Positions 7,612 through 16,559 of a stretch of DNA of 64,000 bases are shown piece after piece; the stretch's first letter is position 1; every line of letters starts with the position of its first letter. The notes beneath the pieces are model-generated. The model worked only from the letters and a program-made list of their open reading frames with translations, was not told where the DNA came from and searched no databases. The position numbers and the translations under genes were made by a program. The stretch comes from Streptomyces formicae (GTDB taxonomy: Bacteria; Actinomycetota; Actinomycetes; Streptomycetales; Streptomycetaceae). The stretch is from assembly GCF_002556545.1 (NCBI RefSeq), contig NZ_CP022685.1, positions 7,542,001-7,606,000 of the forward strand. Reading direction: 5' to 3'.

Positions 7612-9664
7612 CTTGACTCCCTTCGGGGCCGGGCGCCGGTAAGGCAGAGGACGGGGTGCGTAGTTCGCGCAGGGCGTCGTGCCACTCCTGGGCGGCGTCG
7701 AAGAGCGTGCCCGCGCCCGTGGCATGCCGGCCCGACAGGAGTTCGAGGTCGAACCGGATCCGGTCGCACAGCTTCTCGTCCGGCGCGGTCAGCGGATCGG
7801 CGGCCATCCACACCGCGTGCAGCAGACGGCGTATGGAGCGCAGCACGTCGTCCTCCGCCGGCTCCGTGCCGCTCTTCCCGCTCGCCTTGTCCCGGCAATC
7901 CGCCGCCCAGGTGGCACGGGGCGGCGGATGCGGCGCCGACGCCACGTGCCACAGACCGTGCAGCCAGTGCTCCGCGGTGTCCGTCGAGGCGAACCGCTCG
8001 TAGAGACGCGTCACCACGTGCCCGGCATTGCCGCCCGCGAGCGCGTGGTGCAGGGCGTCGACGGGCTGCCCGGCGCTCTCGTGGTAGTCGTGGAGCAGCT
8101 GGTGGAGGCCGTACCAGGTCGGGACCGACGGCGTGGACTGCGCGCGCTGGCGGCGCAGTTCGAGTACGAGGACGGCCCGCAGGAACGGGTCGGTGACGAA
8201 GGGCCGCGGCGCCTGTGCGCCGTACTCGGCGCGCAGATGGGCCCGGGCGGTCTCCACGGCCATGCGATCCGGGTCGGCGGACAGGTACGTGGTGGCCAGG
8301 GCGCGCGCCGCGGCGTTGTCGTGGGCAAGGGAGAACAGGGTCAGATTGCGGCGCAGCTCCGGGTCGGGCACGAGTCGCGCCGCGATCTGCCGGGTCACCG
8401 ACTGCCCGTTCAGCCGCAGCGCGCCCACATCGAGCCCCGGCGTGGCCGCGCTGCTCGGCTGGGCCCGCACCGCCTCGGTCAGGAGCCCGCACCCCAGAGG
8501 TGACCCCTGGGTGAACCGGCGCACCACGCGCGGCAGTTCACCCCGCAGCGAAGGGGCGGCGTCACTCAGCATGGCCACGATGTCGTCACGCCCGAGCGGC
8601 GGCAGTTCGACGGTGATGAGCCCGGCCGACGGGGTCCCCGTCTCCGGTCGCCGCCAGTCGGCCGCCCCGCCCGTGACCTGCTCCAGGGTGAGTTCCGTCG
8701 CATCGGGCCGCGAGCGATGGCGGGCGCTGCCGCGCGCGGCGGCCACCACGACCAGTGGGTCGCGGGCGCCCTTCGCCCGGTGGGTGAGGAGTTGGTTCAG
8801 GAGGAGGGCGCCCGGCGCGGACTGCGCGTTGTCGAGCAGGAGCAGCGGACGGGGCGGCCGGTTGAAGCGCATCCAACGGGTGTCGTAGCGAGCCCGCAGG
8901 TCCTCAAGGAGCGCCGCGGCGAGGGTGGCCTCGGCCACCCCCCGTAGGTCGTCGCCCTGGTGGAAGGCGCGGGAGAGCGCGAACAGGGGCGCTTCCCCCT
9001 GGCGGACCCCGGGCCGTCCCCTGTAGAAGGACAGCACGCCGTCCGCCTCCTTCTTCGTCAGATACCGCTCGGTGAACAGCTGCACCGAGGCGTCCACGAC
9101 CGGCTGGAGCTCCTCCCGGTCGAGGACGTTCGGCAGGTCGGCGTTGACGTCCCGTACCCAGTTGGCCACGGGGGTGGAGCCCTCGGCGGCCAGACCGCCC
9201 CCGACGAGCAGCCGTCGCACCCGGTCCTGGGCGGCCTCCTGCTCCTTCGCGTCGCCGAACCGCCAGGCGACGACGGCCACGAGCCCGGTCCACAGCCGCG
9301 GCAGCCGCAGCCGCTTCCGCTCACCGGCGACCGGGGCGCAGAGCCCACGGGCGGCGTCGATCAGGAAGTCGGCGCCCGGCGAGGTGTTGGCGACGAGGGC
9401 CTCGCCGGAGGCGGATTCGCGCGCCCGCGCGCAGTCCACCTCGGCCACGGGGACGCGGGTGCGGTACGAGCGGTACAGCGTGTCGAGGACCGCGGTGCGG
9501 CCACTGCCGTGCGGCCCGGTCAGGAGCAGCGCGGGCGGATCGTCCCGGTGCACCTGGTCGACGTCCTCGTGCTCCTGTTCGCGGCGGCATCCCACCAGGC
9601 GCGGCACCAGATCGTCGAGGAGGACGCCCCGCCCGTACAGTCTGCTCACGCTCGTCCTCTCCAC
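7598..9664 (-). CDS. Large P-loop ATPase, central gene of the receptor cassette
   Basis: 688 residues. A Walker A motif is clear (LLLTGPHGSGRT, Gly50-Thr57), and a Walker B-like strand follows at about 268 (PLLLLDNAQSA, AAA/STAND style). The rest is alpha-helical with no recognised effector domain. Its start lies 11 bp from the end of the upstream gene (9675-10538) and its end overlaps the receptor-like gene by 14 bp, so the three are one transcription unit. A role as signal-transducing NTPase between a DNA-binding-like protein and an extracellular ligand-binding protein is inference. Confidence 0.75.
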   Translation of the reverse strand: MERTSVSRLYGRGVLLDDLVPRLVGCRREQEHEDVDQVHRDDPPALLLTGPHGSGRTAVLDTLYRSYRTRVPVAEVDCARARESASGEALVANTSPGADFLIDAARGLCAPVAGERKRLRLPRLWTGLVAVVAWRFGDAKEQEAAQDRVRRLLVGGGLAAEGSTPVANWVRDVNADLPNVLDREELQPVVDASVQLFTERYLTKKEADGVLSFYRGRPGVRQGEAPLFALSRAFHQGDDLRGVAEATLAAALLEDLRARYDTRWMRFNRPPRPLLLLDNAQSAPGALLLNQLLTHRAKGARDPLVVVAAARGSARHRSRPDATELTLEQVTGGAADWRRPETGTPSAGLITVELPPLGRDDIVAMLSDAAPSLRGELPRVVRRFTQGSPLGCGLLTEAVRAQPSSAATPGLDVGALRLNGQSVTRQIAARLVPDPELRRNLTLFSLAHDNAAARALATTYLSADPDRMAVETARAHLRAEYGAQAPRPFVTDPFLRAVLVLELRRQRAQSTPSVPTWYGLHQLLHDYHESAGQPVDALHHALAGGNAGHVVTRLYERFASTDTAEHWLHGLWHVASAPHPPPRATWAADCRDKASGKSGTEPAEDDVLRSIRRLLHAVWMAADPLTAPDEKLCDRIRFDLELLSGRHATGAGTLFDAAQEWHDALRELRTPSSALPAPGPEGSQGELH

Positions 9665-9674
9665 TCCGTGGCTC

Positions 9675-10538
9675 TCAGCCGCCGAGCAGTCTTGTCAGGG
9701 TCGGTCCGATGGTCTGTAACAGGGCTTGTGCCGCAGCGGAGTTGGGAGCCGACGCCAGCTGGTCACGGATGCGGGTCGCGAGGGTGCGCGTCTGCGGACT
9801 CGGCCGCGCGGGCTCCTCGTCGCTGCGCAAGTCCCGGTCGACGCGCATGAGTTGGTCGATCTGCTCGGGATCCAGATTGAGGCCGGTCTGTTGGTTGAAC
9901 GTCTCGATCGTTCCGTACAGGACGTTGACGTTGCCCGTGACCGGACCGAAGGTGATGGTGCCCGGGGCCGGTTCGCGCGCCACGTACGTCGATACGTCGC
10001 TGCCGCCCTCGGTCGCGCAGTGCCGTCCGCGCTCGGTCAGCCCGGCCCGGGCCTCGATCGCCTCCCCGACGAGCGTGAGCAGCCCGACCCTCTGCAGATA
10101 GCGTGCGCTGCCCTCGACGACGCCCTGACCGAGCACCCGGCCGTGGAACGAGGCGTGTTCGGCGATGAAGAACTCCTTGAGGCGCGGGTGGCGCCCGGAA
10201 CGGTTCTCCTCGTACGCCCACGCGATCAGGGCATTCTCGGTGTACCGCTTGATCGCGTCCGGGTTCCCCAGTTCCGCGACCAGTTGATCCGCCTGCGCGA
10301 GCCCGGCGGTGGTGAGCTCCGCGTCCGGCGGCGGCCGCTCCCCGTCCTCCTGGATCCGTACGAGCCCACGCTCCTGAAGCGCCTCGATGAGCGCGGCGAC
10401 CCCCAGTGCGGGCTTGTTCTGCTGCACCCCGAACTCGCCGGTCGGCACCGGCACATGGATCTGTCGACCGCACTGCTCGTGGAGCCACAGCAGCAGCCGT
10501 ACTTCATAGCGGCCCAGCGAGCTCGTACGGTGCGTCAT
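9675..10538 (-). CDS. Winged-helix-like protein, first gene of the receptor cassette
   Basis: About 287 residues from the ATG at 10538 (MTHRTSS); a GTG eight codons upstream is also open. Residues ~5-75 (GRYEVRLLLWLHEQCG, then GVAALIEALQERGLVRI) look like a winged helix, ending in LTTAGLAQADQLV. A middle helical region follows, then a beta segment FGPVTGNVNVLYG and a helical C-terminus (LDPEQIDQLMRV). It heads a three-gene minus-strand unit with the ATPase and the membrane receptor. I do not recognise the family. A transcriptional or adaptor role is only a guess from the N-terminus. Confidence 0.65.
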   Translation of the reverse strand: MTHRTSSLGRYEVRLLLWLHEQCGRQIHVPVPTGEFGVQQNKPALGVAALIEALQERGLVRIQEDGERPPPDAELTTAGLAQADQLVAELGNPDAIKRYTENALIAWAYEENRSGRHPRLKEFFIAEHASFHGRVLGQGVVEGSARYLQRVGLLTLVGEAIEARAGLTERGRHCATEGGSDVSTYVAREPAPGTITFGPVTGNVNVLYGTIETFNQQTGLNLDPEQIDQLMRVDRDLRSDEEPARPSPQTRTLATRIRDQLASAPNSAAAQALLQTIGPTLTRLLGG

Positions 10539-10651
10539 CGTGAGCCCAACCCCCGTTGGCACAGCGGCATGATGTGAGGCGTGTGAGCAATCGAATCTAC
10601 ATCCGATGCGAGTACGTCACCAGGTGCTGCCTCGTCTGTCAGACTGCGTGG

Positions 10652-11116
10652 GTGATCGTCAGACCCGCGCAGGAGCGTGACTTCCCGAGCTTTCTGGACC
10701 TGGCTGCCCAGGTCGAGCACTGGTTCGGCCCGATGGTCGAGGAGCCTGGCTTCCATGAGGCCGTTGAAGATCACATTCGCCGGTCGACGGCGCTCGTCGC
10801 CGTCTCCGCAGGACCGGGCATCGTCGGCGGGTTGCTGTTCGGCGCGAAGGCGCCTGTCTTTCACGTCCATTGGCTGGTGGTTTCGGAAGAGGGACGCGGC
10901 GGCGGCGTCGGTCGCGCGCTGATGGACGAGGCGTCGCGCAGGTTCGTGCGGGGGCCGGGCACCATCGAAGTGGTGACCTTCGGAGCCGACCATCCAGGCG
11001 CTGTTTCCAGCGGGGCCCGCGTCTTCTACGAGTCGCTGGGCTTCACTCCCGCTGAGGCGGCGGAACCAGGGCCGGAAGGCGGTTCACGGCAGATCTACCG
11101 TCGACTCGTCTCCTGA
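10652..11116 (+). CDS. GNAT family N-acetyltransferase
   Basis: About 154 residues from the GTG at 10652 (MIVRPAQERDFPSF), the position where GNAT domains normally begin; the frame is open further upstream but that part is Cys- and Arg-rich and unlikely. The acetyl-CoA loop is seen in HVHWLVVSEEGRGGGVGRALMDEA, a good match to the V-x-x-x-x-R-G-x-G-x-G/A motif, and ARVFYESLGF is the usual C-terminal block. The substrate is unknown. It is divergent from the wHTH/ATPase/receptor cassette and otherwise isolated. Confidence 0.85.
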   Translation: MIVRPAQERDFPSFLDLAAQVEHWFGPMVEEPGFHEAVEDHIRRSTALVAVSAGPGIVGGLLFGAKAPVFHVHWLVVSEEGRGGGVGRALMDEASRRFVRGPGTIEVVTFGADHPGAVSSGARVFYESLGFTPAEAAEPGPEGGSRQIYRRLVS

Positions 11117-11221
11117 ACGACGTGACGCGACGCGACGTGGCCATGGCCGTGGTTCATGATTCATGATTCATGGTTCACCCGAGGGCATGCGCACGGGTCT
11201 GTGCGACGTCGCGCCTGGCGT

Positions 11222-12397
11222 TCACGGCGGGCACGTCACCGCGATGATGTAGTCGATGAGGTCGTTCGTGCTGGAACGGCGCTGATAGGCGGCGCGTTGC
11301 CGGTCCGCTCCGGTTCCCACAGTGCGTAGACGCCGCCAATGGCTACGCACGAGGCCGAGGTCGCCGTGCCGCTCCAGAGCCGGCGCGACGTACCGCAACA
11401 GACGCTCGGCCAGCGTCCGCTGTGCCACGAGGCGCCCGGTGGACAGATCGATCCCCCTGCCGGACAGGCCGTCGCGCGCCGCGCGCCAGCAGGCGGCGCG
11501 CAGCAGCTCCGGTACCGGTCGTGGAGCCGGTTCGCCCGCCTGGATGGCGGTCAGAGCGGTCGCGGCGAGAGCCCGGACGACGGCGGCGAGCAGGATGCTG
11601 TCGTCGGGGGTCAGGGCCGCGTCTGCGACGCGTACTTCCAGGGTCGGGAGGTGGTGGGAGGGCCGGATGTCCCAGTAGAGGCCGGCACGGTCGATGAGCG
11701 CTTCGGCGCGGATGAGGGTCTGTACGAGCTCGTCGAGGTGGGCGGCTGACTCGAGGTAGGGCGGCGGCCCTGCCACCGGCCAGCGTCCCCAGCTGGTGGT
11801 GCGCCAGCTGGCGTATCCGGTGTCACGGCCCGTCCAGAAGGGGGAGTTGGCCGTCAGCGCGGTCAGCACCGGGAGCCAGGGCCGCAAGTGGTTGCTGACC
11901 TGGACGGCAGCACGGGGATCGGGCATGCCTACGTGGATGTGGCAGGCGCATACGACCTGCTCGTCGTCCAGGGCGCGGTAGTGGGCCACGCTCTGCGCGT
12001 AGCGGGCACCTGGCGTGAACAGGACCGGTCCAGTAGGGGCCTGCACCGGCGTGCCGGTCGAGGCGATGCGCAGCCCCAGACGGTCGGCGCTGTCCGCGAG
12101 AGTTCTTCTGGCGTCACGGATCTGTTCGTCGGCTTCTCGCAGACAGATGTGGGGCCCGGTGCGGAGTTCGACTTGGTAGCGGGTCAGCTCGGCGCCTGTC
12201 CGGTCACCGAGTTGGCCGACGGTTTCGCGCACCAACTCCGAGCCCCGCGGGCTGAGTTCCCGCGTGACCGGATCGATCAGAAGGAGTTCCTCTTCGATTC
12301 CTACGGTGAGCGGGGCCGACGCGCAGCCCGTACGGAGAGCGCATCGTGACGCATGGGCGTCTGTTGCTGCCCGCCCGCTGTGAGGTTGACTGCTCAT
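11222..12397 (-). CDS. Carboxylate-amine ligase, YbdK/GCS2 type
   Basis: 391 residues of the glutamate-cysteine ligase 2 superfamily. It has the signature LTVGIEEELLLID near residue 30, the YQVELRTGPH segment and the ACHIHVGMPD motif with the metal-binding His pair. Members ligate an amino acid gamma-carboxylate to an amine using ATP; the acceptor varies (Glu+Cys in E. coli YbdK, others in ergothioneine and secondary metabolism). It is divergent from the halogenase gene with 82 bp between starts. The residue 1-28 extension is low in motif content, so the true start may be slightly downstream. Confidence 0.88.
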   Translation of the reverse strand: MSSQPHSGRAATDAHASRCALRTGCASAPLTVGIEEELLLIDPVTRELSPRGSELVRETVGQLGDRTGAELTRYQVELRTGPHICLREADEQIRDARRTLADSADRLGLRIASTGTPVQAPTGPVLFTPGARYAQSVAHYRALDDEQVVCACHIHVGMPDPRAAVQVSNHLRPWLPVLTALTANSPFWTGRDTGYASWRTTSWGRWPVAGPPPYLESAAHLDELVQTLIRAEALIDRAGLYWDIRPSHHLPTLEVRVADAALTPDDSILLAAVVRALAATALTAIQAGEPAPRPVPELLRAACWRAARDGLSGRGIDLSTGRLVAQRTLAERLLRYVAPALERHGDLGLVRSHWRRLRTVGTGADRQRAAYQRRSSTNDLIDYIIAVTCPP

Positions 12398-12479
12398 AGT
12401 GAGGGAACTGTCTCAGACGGTGCCGGATCGGTCTGTAGGAACCGTGTGCAAGACCGTTGAACTGGTGGAGGAGCACACC

Positions 12480-13925
12480 GTGCACGAGCAGACCGAGGTC
12501 CTGGTGGTCGGCGGTGGGCCGGCGGGTGCGACCGCCGCGGCCCTGCTCGCCCGGCAGGGACACGAGGTGATCGTCCTGGAGCGAGAACGGTTCCCGCGCT
12601 ATCACATCGGTGAGTCACTGCTGCCTTCGCTGCTGCCCGTCCTGGATGTCCTGGGCGCACGCGAGGTGGTCGAACGGCAGGGCTTCGTCCGCAAGGCGGG
12701 CGCCTTCTACGGCTGGGGAGGACAGGAATGGTCGCTGGGATTCGACGAGCCCGGCAGGCCCGCCGCCTACAGCTTCCAGGTGATCCGCTCGCAGTTCGAC
12801 CAGCTACTCCTCAACCATGCACGGAGCCGAGGAGCGGACGTACGCGAAGAGGCACGCGCGGGCCGGGTCACTTTCGCCGACTCCGCCTTCTCAGCCGACT
12901 CCGCTGAGTCCGCTGAAGGAAGAGGTGCGCCCCGCGCCGCAGAAGTGTCCTGGACCCAGAACGGCACCGCCAACAGCATCACGTTCCGTCACATGGTCGA
13001 CGCGTCCGGCCGCGCCGGGGTCCTGGCCGCCCGGCAGTTGCAGATCCGGCGCGTCCACGACGTCTTCCGCAACGTTGCCGTGTGGGGCTACTGGCGCGGC
13101 GCGGCGCCCCTTGCCGCCGCCCCCAGCGGTGCGATCGGGGTGTTCTCCCTCCCCGACCACGGCTGGCTCTGGGCCATCCCGCTGCACGACGGCACGCTCA
13201 GCGTCGGCCTGGTCACCGACAAACGCTCCTTCGCCCGGTCCAGGCAGGCACGTAAGGGCTCACTCCAGGCCGTCTACGACGAGGCCATCGGCCGATGCCC
13301 ACTCCTGTCCGGCCTGCTCGCCCAAGCCGAACAGACCAGCAGACTCAGGACCGAGAGCGACTATTCCTACGTCAGCGAGGCGTTTTGCGGCCCGGGGTGG
13401 TTCGCCGCAGGGGACGCCGCGTGCTTCTTGGACCCGCTGCTGTCCACCGGTGTCCACCTGGCCATGTACAGCGGACTGCTCGCCGCCGCCTCGATCAGCA
13501 GTGTGTTCGAAGGCGAAGTCACCGAGCAGGCGGCCCGCGCCTTCTACCAGACTGCCTACCGACACGCCTACGAGCGCCTGCTCATCCTGGTCAGCGCGTT
13601 CTACCGCATTCACGAGGGACGGGACGCCCACTTCCGCACAGCCCAGAAGCTGAGCAGGCACGATCAGGCGCGACTCCGCCTGCACGAGTCCTTCCTCAAC
13701 ATCATCACCGGGGTCGAAGACCTCCACGACAGCCAGACCGACGTCGTGGACGTCTTCTTGCACAAGGTGCGCCGCACGGCCAACGGGCGCCCACCGCACG
13801 GACTCGCGGGCCACGGCACGAGCGACCTGCTGCCCCTGCCGGTCACACCAGACCGGGCAGCGGCCGGCCTCTACCTCAGCCTGACGCCACACCCTCGGCT
13901 TCGCCACGCTCCCAGCAGCGCCTGA
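12480..13925 (+). CDS. Flavin-dependent halogenase (phenol/pyrrole type)
   Basis: 481 residues from the GTG at 12480, preceded by GGAGGAG at ideal spacing. Halogenase markers are present: dinucleotide-binding GGGPAG (11-16), the RYHIGESLLPS segment, Lys72 in VRKAGAF (the position of the catalytic chloramine lysine in CndH/CmlS-type enzymes), W229-x-W231-x-I233-P234 in GWLWAIP, and F316-LDPLLSTG fitting Fx.Px.Sx.G. It uses FADH2, O2 and halide to chlorinate an aromatic or pyrrole substrate, usually on a carrier protein. No PKS/NRPS partner is in the window. A Ser/Ala-rich insertion (~130-145) looks like a repeat expansion. A reductase-like relative cannot be excluded. Confidence 0.8.
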   Translation: MHEQTEVLVVGGGPAGATAAALLARQGHEVIVLERERFPRYHIGESLLPSLLPVLDVLGAREVVERQGFVRKAGAFYGWGGQEWSLGFDEPGRPAAYSFQVIRSQFDQLLLNHARSRGADVREEARAGRVTFADSAFSADSAESAEGRGAPRAAEVSWTQNGTANSITFRHMVDASGRAGVLAARQLQIRRVHDVFRNVAVWGYWRGAAPLAAAPSGAIGVFSLPDHGWLWAIPLHDGTLSVGLVTDKRSFARSRQARKGSLQAVYDEAIGRCPLLSGLLAQAEQTSRLRTESDYSYVSEAFCGPGWFAAGDAACFLDPLLSTGVHLAMYSGLLAAASISSVFEGEVTEQAARAFYQTAYRHAYERLLILVSAFYRIHEGRDAHFRTAQKLSRHDQARLRLHESFLNIITGVEDLHDSQTDVVDVFLHKVRRTANGRPPHGLAGHGTSDLLPLPVTPDRAAAGLYLSLTPHPRLRHAPSSA

Positions 13926-13942
13926 GAGGGGCCGTTTTCCCG

Positions 13943-14064
13943 CTACAGCCAGTCCCGCCGCTTGAAGATGAAGTACAAGCTGACGCACACCACGGCCATC
14001 AGCAGAATCGCGAACGGATACCCGGCCGCCCACTTCAGCTCGGGCATCGTCCCGAATTTCATGC
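13943..14064 (-). pseudogene. corA 3'-end remnant, copy A
   Basis: The last ~40 codons of a CorA magnesium transporter (MPELKWAAGYPF... to FKRRDWL and stop) without the rest of the gene. By eye it is about 92% identical over ~120 bp to the end of the intact corA at 47038. Similarity stops around the GMN motif, which here reads GMKF; upstream is unrelated insertion-sequence debris. It starts 18 bp after the halogenase stop. Interpreted as a displaced attachment-site fragment. Confidence 0.85.
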
Positions 14065-14309
14065 CGAGGAAATCACCGTCCGGGCCCTCTGGCCTGCCTG
14101 GAAAGCTCATGCAGACCGTGATCCGCTCCCCCCCGCTCGTCAACGCCAGCCTTGAGGGCGGGGCGTTGGACGCGTGCGACGAGAACTGCTCACTGCGGGC
14201 GGTCACCGGAAGGCACATGACGGGACAAGCGGTGTGAGCACGGCGAACGGGCCCAGACCTCCGCCCGTCGAGGGCGTGTCCACCTCGGCAAGAGATCTGC
14301 GTACTTGCA

Positions 14310-14818
14310 GTCCCGGCTGGGAGGCGGCAGCGGCTCGTTGACTCAGGTCTTGGCGTCGGTGTCCGCGGCGTCGAAGCCGCGCGGCTGGCGTGCTGCGGGC
14401 GGACAACGTGTCCATGGGCACGGCGGCCATTACCCCGCTGGCGAGCAAGCCGACCTCCGCAGCCTTCGACCGTCGGGAGGTGGGTGATGTCGCCGACCGG
14501 CTTGGTGCCGGATTGCTCGGCGTGGAAGTCGCGGCCGATCAGGTCGGGGGCCTGCTTCGCCTTCACGTCCGGCCGGGTCAGCGAGTGCCGCTTGCGGCGG
14601 GTGGTGCCGCGGATGTCGCGCTCGCGCATGACGCGGCCGATGCGCTTGCGGTTCACCCGCCGTCCCCGACGCCGCAGTTCGGCGTGGATGCGCGGGACGC
14701 CGTAGACGCGGCGGGAGGCGAGGTGCAGCACGGTGATCTCGTGAGCGAGGGCGTCGTCGGCGGCCAGGCGCTCTTGGCGGGCGGCTTCACCCCCGCCACT
14801 CACTTGGCCACAGCACAC
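14310..14818 (-). pseudogene. IS3-family transposase (orfB) remnant
   Basis: Minus-strand reading shows the HTH_21 region of an IS3-family OrfB: HEITVLHLASRRVYGVPRIH, then ELRRRGRRVNRKRIGRVMRE, then RRKRHSLTRPDVKAKQAPDLIGRDF and VGDITHLPT, the beginning of the integrase core. After about 14470 the frame is lost and only weak core fragments remain. No start, no DDE triad and no terminal repeats are visible, so it is dead debris inside the corA-flanked region. Confidence 0.75.
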
Positions 14819-14820
14819 GA

Positions 14821-14907
14821 TACGACCACAACGAGCTTGGACAGGTCACCCGCAAGGACTCCGATGGAGAGGTCACCACCTTCGCCTACGACCTCACGGA
14901 CCAACTA
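14821..14907 (+). pseudogene. Rhs/YD-repeat fragment
   Basis: A 29-codon in-frame stretch with two YD-repeat units, YDHNELGQVTRKD and FAYDLTDQL, spaced like those of Rhs or teneurin-type toxin carriers. No start codon or further repeats flank it; it abuts the IS3-like remnant on the left and the LysR gene on the right. It is evidently a scrap of a large polymorphic-toxin or wall-associated protein gene left by rearrangement. Confidence 0.6.
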
Positions 14908-14935
14908 GGGCGTTTCAGTTGATGCGGTCGTCCGG

Positions 14936-15865
14936 TCAGCGGTCTACCCAGTCCGGTGCCCACACGTCGTGCGGGGTTGGTGGGCCTGCGGTGCGCAGAT
15001 GGTCGCGTAGCGCGTTCAGCACGGGGTGCTGGTCTCCGCTGCGGAACAGCAGCACGTGCGGATAGACCGGGGTCGGGTCGTGCAACGGGATGCGCCGCAG
15101 GTCGTGGGCCTGGGGCCACAGGTACCGATCCCCGCTGCCGATGAGGGTGGCCAGCGAGGCCGAGTCGGCCAGCGCGTCCATCAGGGCCTCGTCACCGAAG
15201 TTGGGGCCGAGTGCATCGATGCTCAGGCCGAAGGCATCGGACAGCGCCTGGTAGAACGCCGCCCACTCCGTGCCTGGCCTGATCCCGGGGATCCAGATGC
15301 GGTGGCCGGCCAGGTCCGCAGGACTGACCCAGGGCGCGTCAGCCAGCGGGTGGCCGGGGCCGACCAGGAGCTCCAGAGGTGCGTCGAGGAGTCGTTCGGC
15401 GCTGATCCCGGCCGGGACCTGGTCTGCCGCCAGGGCACGGAAGGACGCGTCGACGGTCCCTTCGAGTACCGCCTGGGCGGCCTGGGCGGCGCTCTCCTCG
15501 CTCAGCGTGACCGCGTCCAGGTCCATCTCGGGGTGGGAGCGGTAGAACCGGTAAACGGCCTGAGCCGGAGAGATACGCCGATTGAGGACATCGACACGCA
15601 AGGGACGGCTGCCGGGGCGCACGGCCTGCTCGGCCTGCTCGATGGCCGCCAGGACCTTCTTGGCGTGCGGCAGGAAGACCTGCCCGTCCAGGCTCAGCCG
15701 GGAGCCTCGGGAAGTCCGCACCAGGAGCGTGACCGCGAGGTGTCTCTCCAGGGCCGCGATCCGCTTTGAGGCCGCCTGCTGGCTGATCCCCAACTCGTCG
15801 GCCGCAGCCTGGAACTGGCCGGTCTCGGCGACGGCCACGAACGTCCGCAGCGCTTCAACATCCAC
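14936..15865 (-). CDS. LysR family transcriptional regulator
   Basis: 309 residues, usual length. The N-terminal HTH is typical ([40 protein letters not shown]), followed by the LysR substrate domain ([10 protein letters not shown]..., [12 protein letters not shown]). It is divergent from the acetyltransferase gene at 15955, the classic LysR-target arrangement, and a palindrome CACAACC-AAT-GGTTGTG lies between them. It probably controls that gene and itself. It lies within the corA-remnant-bounded interval 13943-17880. Confidence 0.92.
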   Translation of the reverse strand: MDVEALRTFVAVAETGQFQAAADELGISQQAASKRIAALERHLAVTLLVRTSRGSRLSLDGQVFLPHAKKVLAAIEQAEQAVRPGSRPLRVDVLNRRISPAQAVYRFYRSHPEMDLDAVTLSEESAAQAAQAVLEGTVDASFRALAADQVPAGISAERLLDAPLELLVGPGHPLADAPWVSPADLAGHRIWIPGIRPGTEWAAFYQALSDAFGLSIDALGPNFGDEALMDALADSASLATLIGSGDRYLWPQAHDLRRIPLHDPTPVYPHVLLFRSGDQHPVLNALRDHLRTAGPPTPHDVWAPDWVDR

Positions 15866-15880
15866 GCTTCACCATACGTC

Positions 15881-15897
15881 CACAACCAATGGTTGTG
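15881..15897. promoter_or_regulatory. Palindromic operator between LysR regulator and acetyltransferase
   Basis: Arms CACAACC and GGTTGTG with a 3-bp centre (AAT), lying 16 bp upstream of the LysR start and about 58 bp upstream of the acetyltransferase ATG. Position and dyad symmetry fit a LysR binding site acting on both divergent genes; binding is inferred. Confidence 0.5.
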
Positions 15898-15954
15898 TCT
15901 CGTGTGGTGCAGGGTTGTTTGATCGGGTGTTCTGCGCGGTGGTGGGATCAGCGC

Positions 15955-16506
15955 ATGTCTACCCGCACAGAGCAGGTCATGTATGTCCAGACGCCTGAGT
16001 TCGCGCGTCACGCGGAGCGGATCGAGGAGGTGACCAATGCGACGTCTCGACTGAACGTGCTTCCGTTCAGCGACAGCGGAGGTCGCGCGGAACTACTTTC
16101 TGTTGTGTTCGGTGGTCCGCTCCCGGAGTCGGTGACGATCTACCCGCCGTTCTTTACTGAGCACGGGCTGAACACGACATTCGGGGAGAACGTCTTCGTC
16201 AACCAGGGATGCACCTTCATGGACAAGGGCGGCATCCGTATCGGCAACGGCGTCATGATCGCCCCGAAGGTCAGCCTCATCACCGGAGGCCATCCACTGC
16301 CCCTGGCCGAGCGCCGCGAGTACCTCTCCTTCGCCCCGATCGTCATTGAGGACGACGTCTGGATCGGGACGGCTGCCGTGATCACGCAGGGGGTAACCAT
16401 CGGTGCCGGTGCGGTGGTCGCTGCCGGTGCGGTGGTCACTCGTGATGTTCCTGCCGGCAGTGTGGTCGCGGGAGTGCCCGCCCGGGTGATCAAAACGATT
16501 GACTGA
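15955..16506 (+). CDS. Hexapeptide-repeat sugar O-acetyltransferase (LacA/NodL type)
   Basis: About 183 residues from the ATG at 15955 (MSTRTEQ); a second ATG (MYVQTPEF) eight codons later is possible. Left-handed beta-helix hexapeptide repeats are evident in the second half: [43 protein letters not shown] and [10 protein letters not shown]. The N-terminal [18 protein letters not shown] block fits maltose/galactoside acetyltransferases. It transfers acetyl from acetyl-CoA to a sugar or similar hydroxyl in the cytoplasm. It is divergent from, and probably regulated by, the LysR gene. Confidence 0.9.
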   Translation: MSTRTEQVMYVQTPEFARHAERIEEVTNATSRLNVLPFSDSGGRAELLSVVFGGPLPESVTIYPPFFTEHGLNTTFGENVFVNQGCTFMDKGGIRIGNGVMIAPKVSLITGGHPLPLAERREYLSFAPIVIEDDVWIGTAAVITQGVTIGAGAVVAAGAVVTRDVPAGSVVAGVPARVIKTID

Positions 16507-16559
16507 GCCCGGCCGGGCTGCAAGCCCGGGTGCACAACTGCTCAACAGACGCTTGTACT

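Noticed and set aside
10603..10651. Upstream extension of the GNAT gene to 10556
   Set aside because: The extra 32 residues are Cys/Arg-rich and precede the normal start of the GNAT fold; the GTG at 10652 fits better.
11150..11178. Short ATTCATG repeats before the carboxylate-amine ligase gene end
   Set aside because: Only two to three imperfect copies in a short intergenic gap; no symmetry or known function.
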